DNA of 35,357 nt, from the NCBI RefSeq assembly GCF_009733925.1, contig NZ_WOEI01000019.1, forward strand, positions 1 through 35,357, given 5' to 3'. This stretch comes from Streptobacillus canis. Lineage in GTDB: Bacteria; Fusobacteriota; Fusobacteriia; Fusobacteriales; Leptotrichiaceae. Positions 34,218-35,357 of this stretch are shown piece by piece. The notes beneath the pieces were generated by a model that saw only the letters and a list, made by a program, of their open reading frames with translations, was not told where the DNA came from and searched no databases. A program made the translations under genes and the position numbers. Every line of letters starts with the position of its first letter. The stretch's first letter is position 1.

Positions 34218-34961
34218 TTATTTTGCTCTATATAAAGGCAGTTCATATTTCAAGAATATTTCTTCCGCTCTTTTTATTTCTTCTTTAGTTGGTGTTGGTG
34301 TTTCTCTTAACTTATATTCTTTTTTCATTTTATCCCATTTTGGTGTTCCCATTTGATGGAAAGGTAAAATGTCTACTCTTTCTACATTTTTAAATTTAGA
34401 ACAATATTTAGCCCAGTCATCTAAATCTTTAGGATCATCTGAATATCCAGGAACTAATACATATCTTAACCAAACTGGTTTATTTATACTTTCTAAATAG
34501 TCAGCCATTTTTAATGTTGGAGCTAAATTAACTGCCGTTAAAGTCTTATATTTATCTTGATCTATATGTTTAATATCAAGCATGATTAAATCTGCAAGTT
34601 CTATAGCTTGTTTAGCTTTTTCAGTAAATATATATCCAGATGTATCTATACAAGTATGTATCCCTGCTTCTTTACATAATTTAAACAATTCTATTATGAA
34701 ATCAGATTGAACTAATGGTTCTCCTCCAGATACTGTAACTCCTCCTGTTTTAATGAAACCTTTTACTTTCATAATTTCTTTAAATACTTCTTCAGGTGTC
34801 ATAAGTTTTTTATAATCTTTTAAATTCCATGTATCAACATTATGACAATAAAGGCATCTTAAAGGACAACCTTGTAAAAATAATACAAATCTTATACCAG
34901 GTCCATCTTTTGTTCCAAATGACTCAAATGAATATATATATCCCGCATTTTTCTTTTCCAT
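34218..34961 (-). CDS. pflA: Pyruvate formate-lyase activating enzyme
   Basis: The radical-SAM enzyme that installs the glycyl radical on PFL (Gly720 of PflB here). 247 residues from the ATG at 34961; a GTG three codons upstream is less likely because AGGGAG sits 8 bases before the ATG. The iron-sulfur motif is C32-x3-C36-x2-C39 in GCPLRCLYCHN. FGTKDGPGIR (15-24), VTVSGGEPL (75-83) and the LDIKH segment also match. It is transcribed alone, 28 kb from pflB but next to nifJ. Confidence 0.96.
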   Translation of the reverse strand: MEKKNAGYIYSFESFGTKDGPGIRFVLFLQGCPLRCLYCHNVDTWNLKDYKKLMTPEEVFKEIMKVKGFIKTGGVTVSGGEPLVQSDFIIELFKLCKEAGIHTCIDTSGYIFTEKAKQAIELADLIMLDIKHIDQDKYKTLTAVNLAPTLKMADYLESINKPVWLRYVLVPGYSDDPKDLDDWAKYCSKFKNVERVDILPFHQMGTPKWDKMKKEYKLRETPTPTKEEIKRAEEIFLKYELPLYRAK

Positions 34962-34997
34962 ATACAACACTCCCTAACAACTTTATATAATAATATA

Positions 34998-35026
34998 ATT
35001 ATATAATGAAAAGATTATAAATGCAA
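34998..35026 (-). promoter_or_regulatory. Promoter of pflA
   Basis: Minus strand -35 TTGCAT (35021-35026) and -10 TATAAT (34998-35003), spacer 17, in an otherwise featureless AT-rich stretch. Confidence 0.65.
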
Positions 35027-35079
35027 ACTTTTATTTAATTATATATTTTTAAATATTTATCATAAATATTATTAATTTT

Positions 35080-35357
35080 TTATTCTCCAGTTTCCTTTTT
35101 CACATATACCTCAAGTTTATATGTCTTAGGATTATGATATTTCTTTATTCTTTCATATACCTCTTTTTCTATTTCTTCCTTATTACTTAAATCACACTCT
35201 TTACACTTTAAATATACATATAATATTGGAAAATATGAAAATGTTTCTGCATATTCATCCCAATTCATTGTTTCAAATTGTCTCACTTCTTTGAAGTATT
35301 CTGAAGATATTTTAGAAAACTTTTTCTCATTCTCTTCTTCTTTTTCTTTAAATTCTT
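35080..35357 (-). CDS. C-terminal part of an unrecognised charged protein (runs off the window)
   Basis: The frame ending in TAA at 35080 stays open to the window edge, giving at least 92 residues. A GTG at 35286 is therefore probably an internal codon, not the start. The visible part begins with a Lys/Glu-rich, coiled-coil-like stretch (EFKEKEEENEKKF), then NWDEYAETFSYFPILYVYLKCKEC, and ends in a basic strand (YKLEVYVKKETGE). Two cysteines form CKEC. No family is recognised. Confidence 0.6.
   Translation of the reverse strand, partial: EFKEKEEENEKKFSKISSEYFKEVRQFETMNWDEYAETFSYFPILYVYLKCKECDLSNKEEIEKEVYERIKKYHNPKTYKLEVYVKKETGE

Overview
The window is very AT-rich, densely packed DNA from a fermentative, diderm anaerobe. 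Gene content and protein style point to Fusobacteriota, probably Leptotrichiaceae (Streptobacillus/Sneathia-like). The supporting signs are outer-membrane barrels ending in Trp, lipoproteins, PFL and PFOR, class II GalT, and strong AGGAGG ribosome sites. This placement is inferred from protein character, not from a search. Nearly everything is on the minus strand. Only gpmA and one small membrane-protein gene are on the plus strand. No rRNA, tRNA, CRISPR array, phage or insertion sequence was seen. No gene-free stretch exceeds 300 bases; the longest is the 274-base pflB/gpmA promoter region.

Layout, left to right. 1-3836: the 5' end of tuf, then two paralogous outer-membrane barrel genes. 3994-6376: a lipoprotein esterase overlapping pepT. 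6467-9668: pflB and gpmA, transcribed divergently. 9714-20846: a galactose region that reads, in transcription order, ROK regulator, mglB, mglA, mglC, galK, galM, terminator, galE, galT, and a cystine-type symporter. 20993-24750: a housekeeping operon sepF-obg-miaA-ptsN-like-udk. 24846-28368: a five-gene zinc-type ABC cassette made of a one-helix protein, ATPase, permease, a substrate-binding protein with no histidine, and a small periplasmic protein. 28492-30026: a prepilin-like gene and a short comEC, a possible DNA-uptake pair. 30103-34961: nifJ (PFOR), a small membrane-protein gene divergent from it, and pflA. 34962-35357: the tail of an unrecognised charged protein.

How the genes fit together. 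MglBAC imports galactose, and GalM/K/T/E turn it into glucose-1-phosphate and UDP-sugars. GpmA works in lower glycolysis. Pyruvate can then be split by PFL (activated by PflA) or by PFOR. PepT and the lipoprotein hydrolase may supply peptide and ester breakdown products.

The least explained parts are regulatory layout and the ABC cassette. Terminator U-tracts repeatedly run almost directly into the -35 box of the next promoter. One terminator sequence is reused nearly unchanged at two loci. Four operon junctions fuse a UAG stop to the Shine-Dalgarno (UAGGAG). Two operons carry terminator-like hairpins between genes with no room for a promoter behind them. nifJ and its divergent neighbour appear to share a -35 region.
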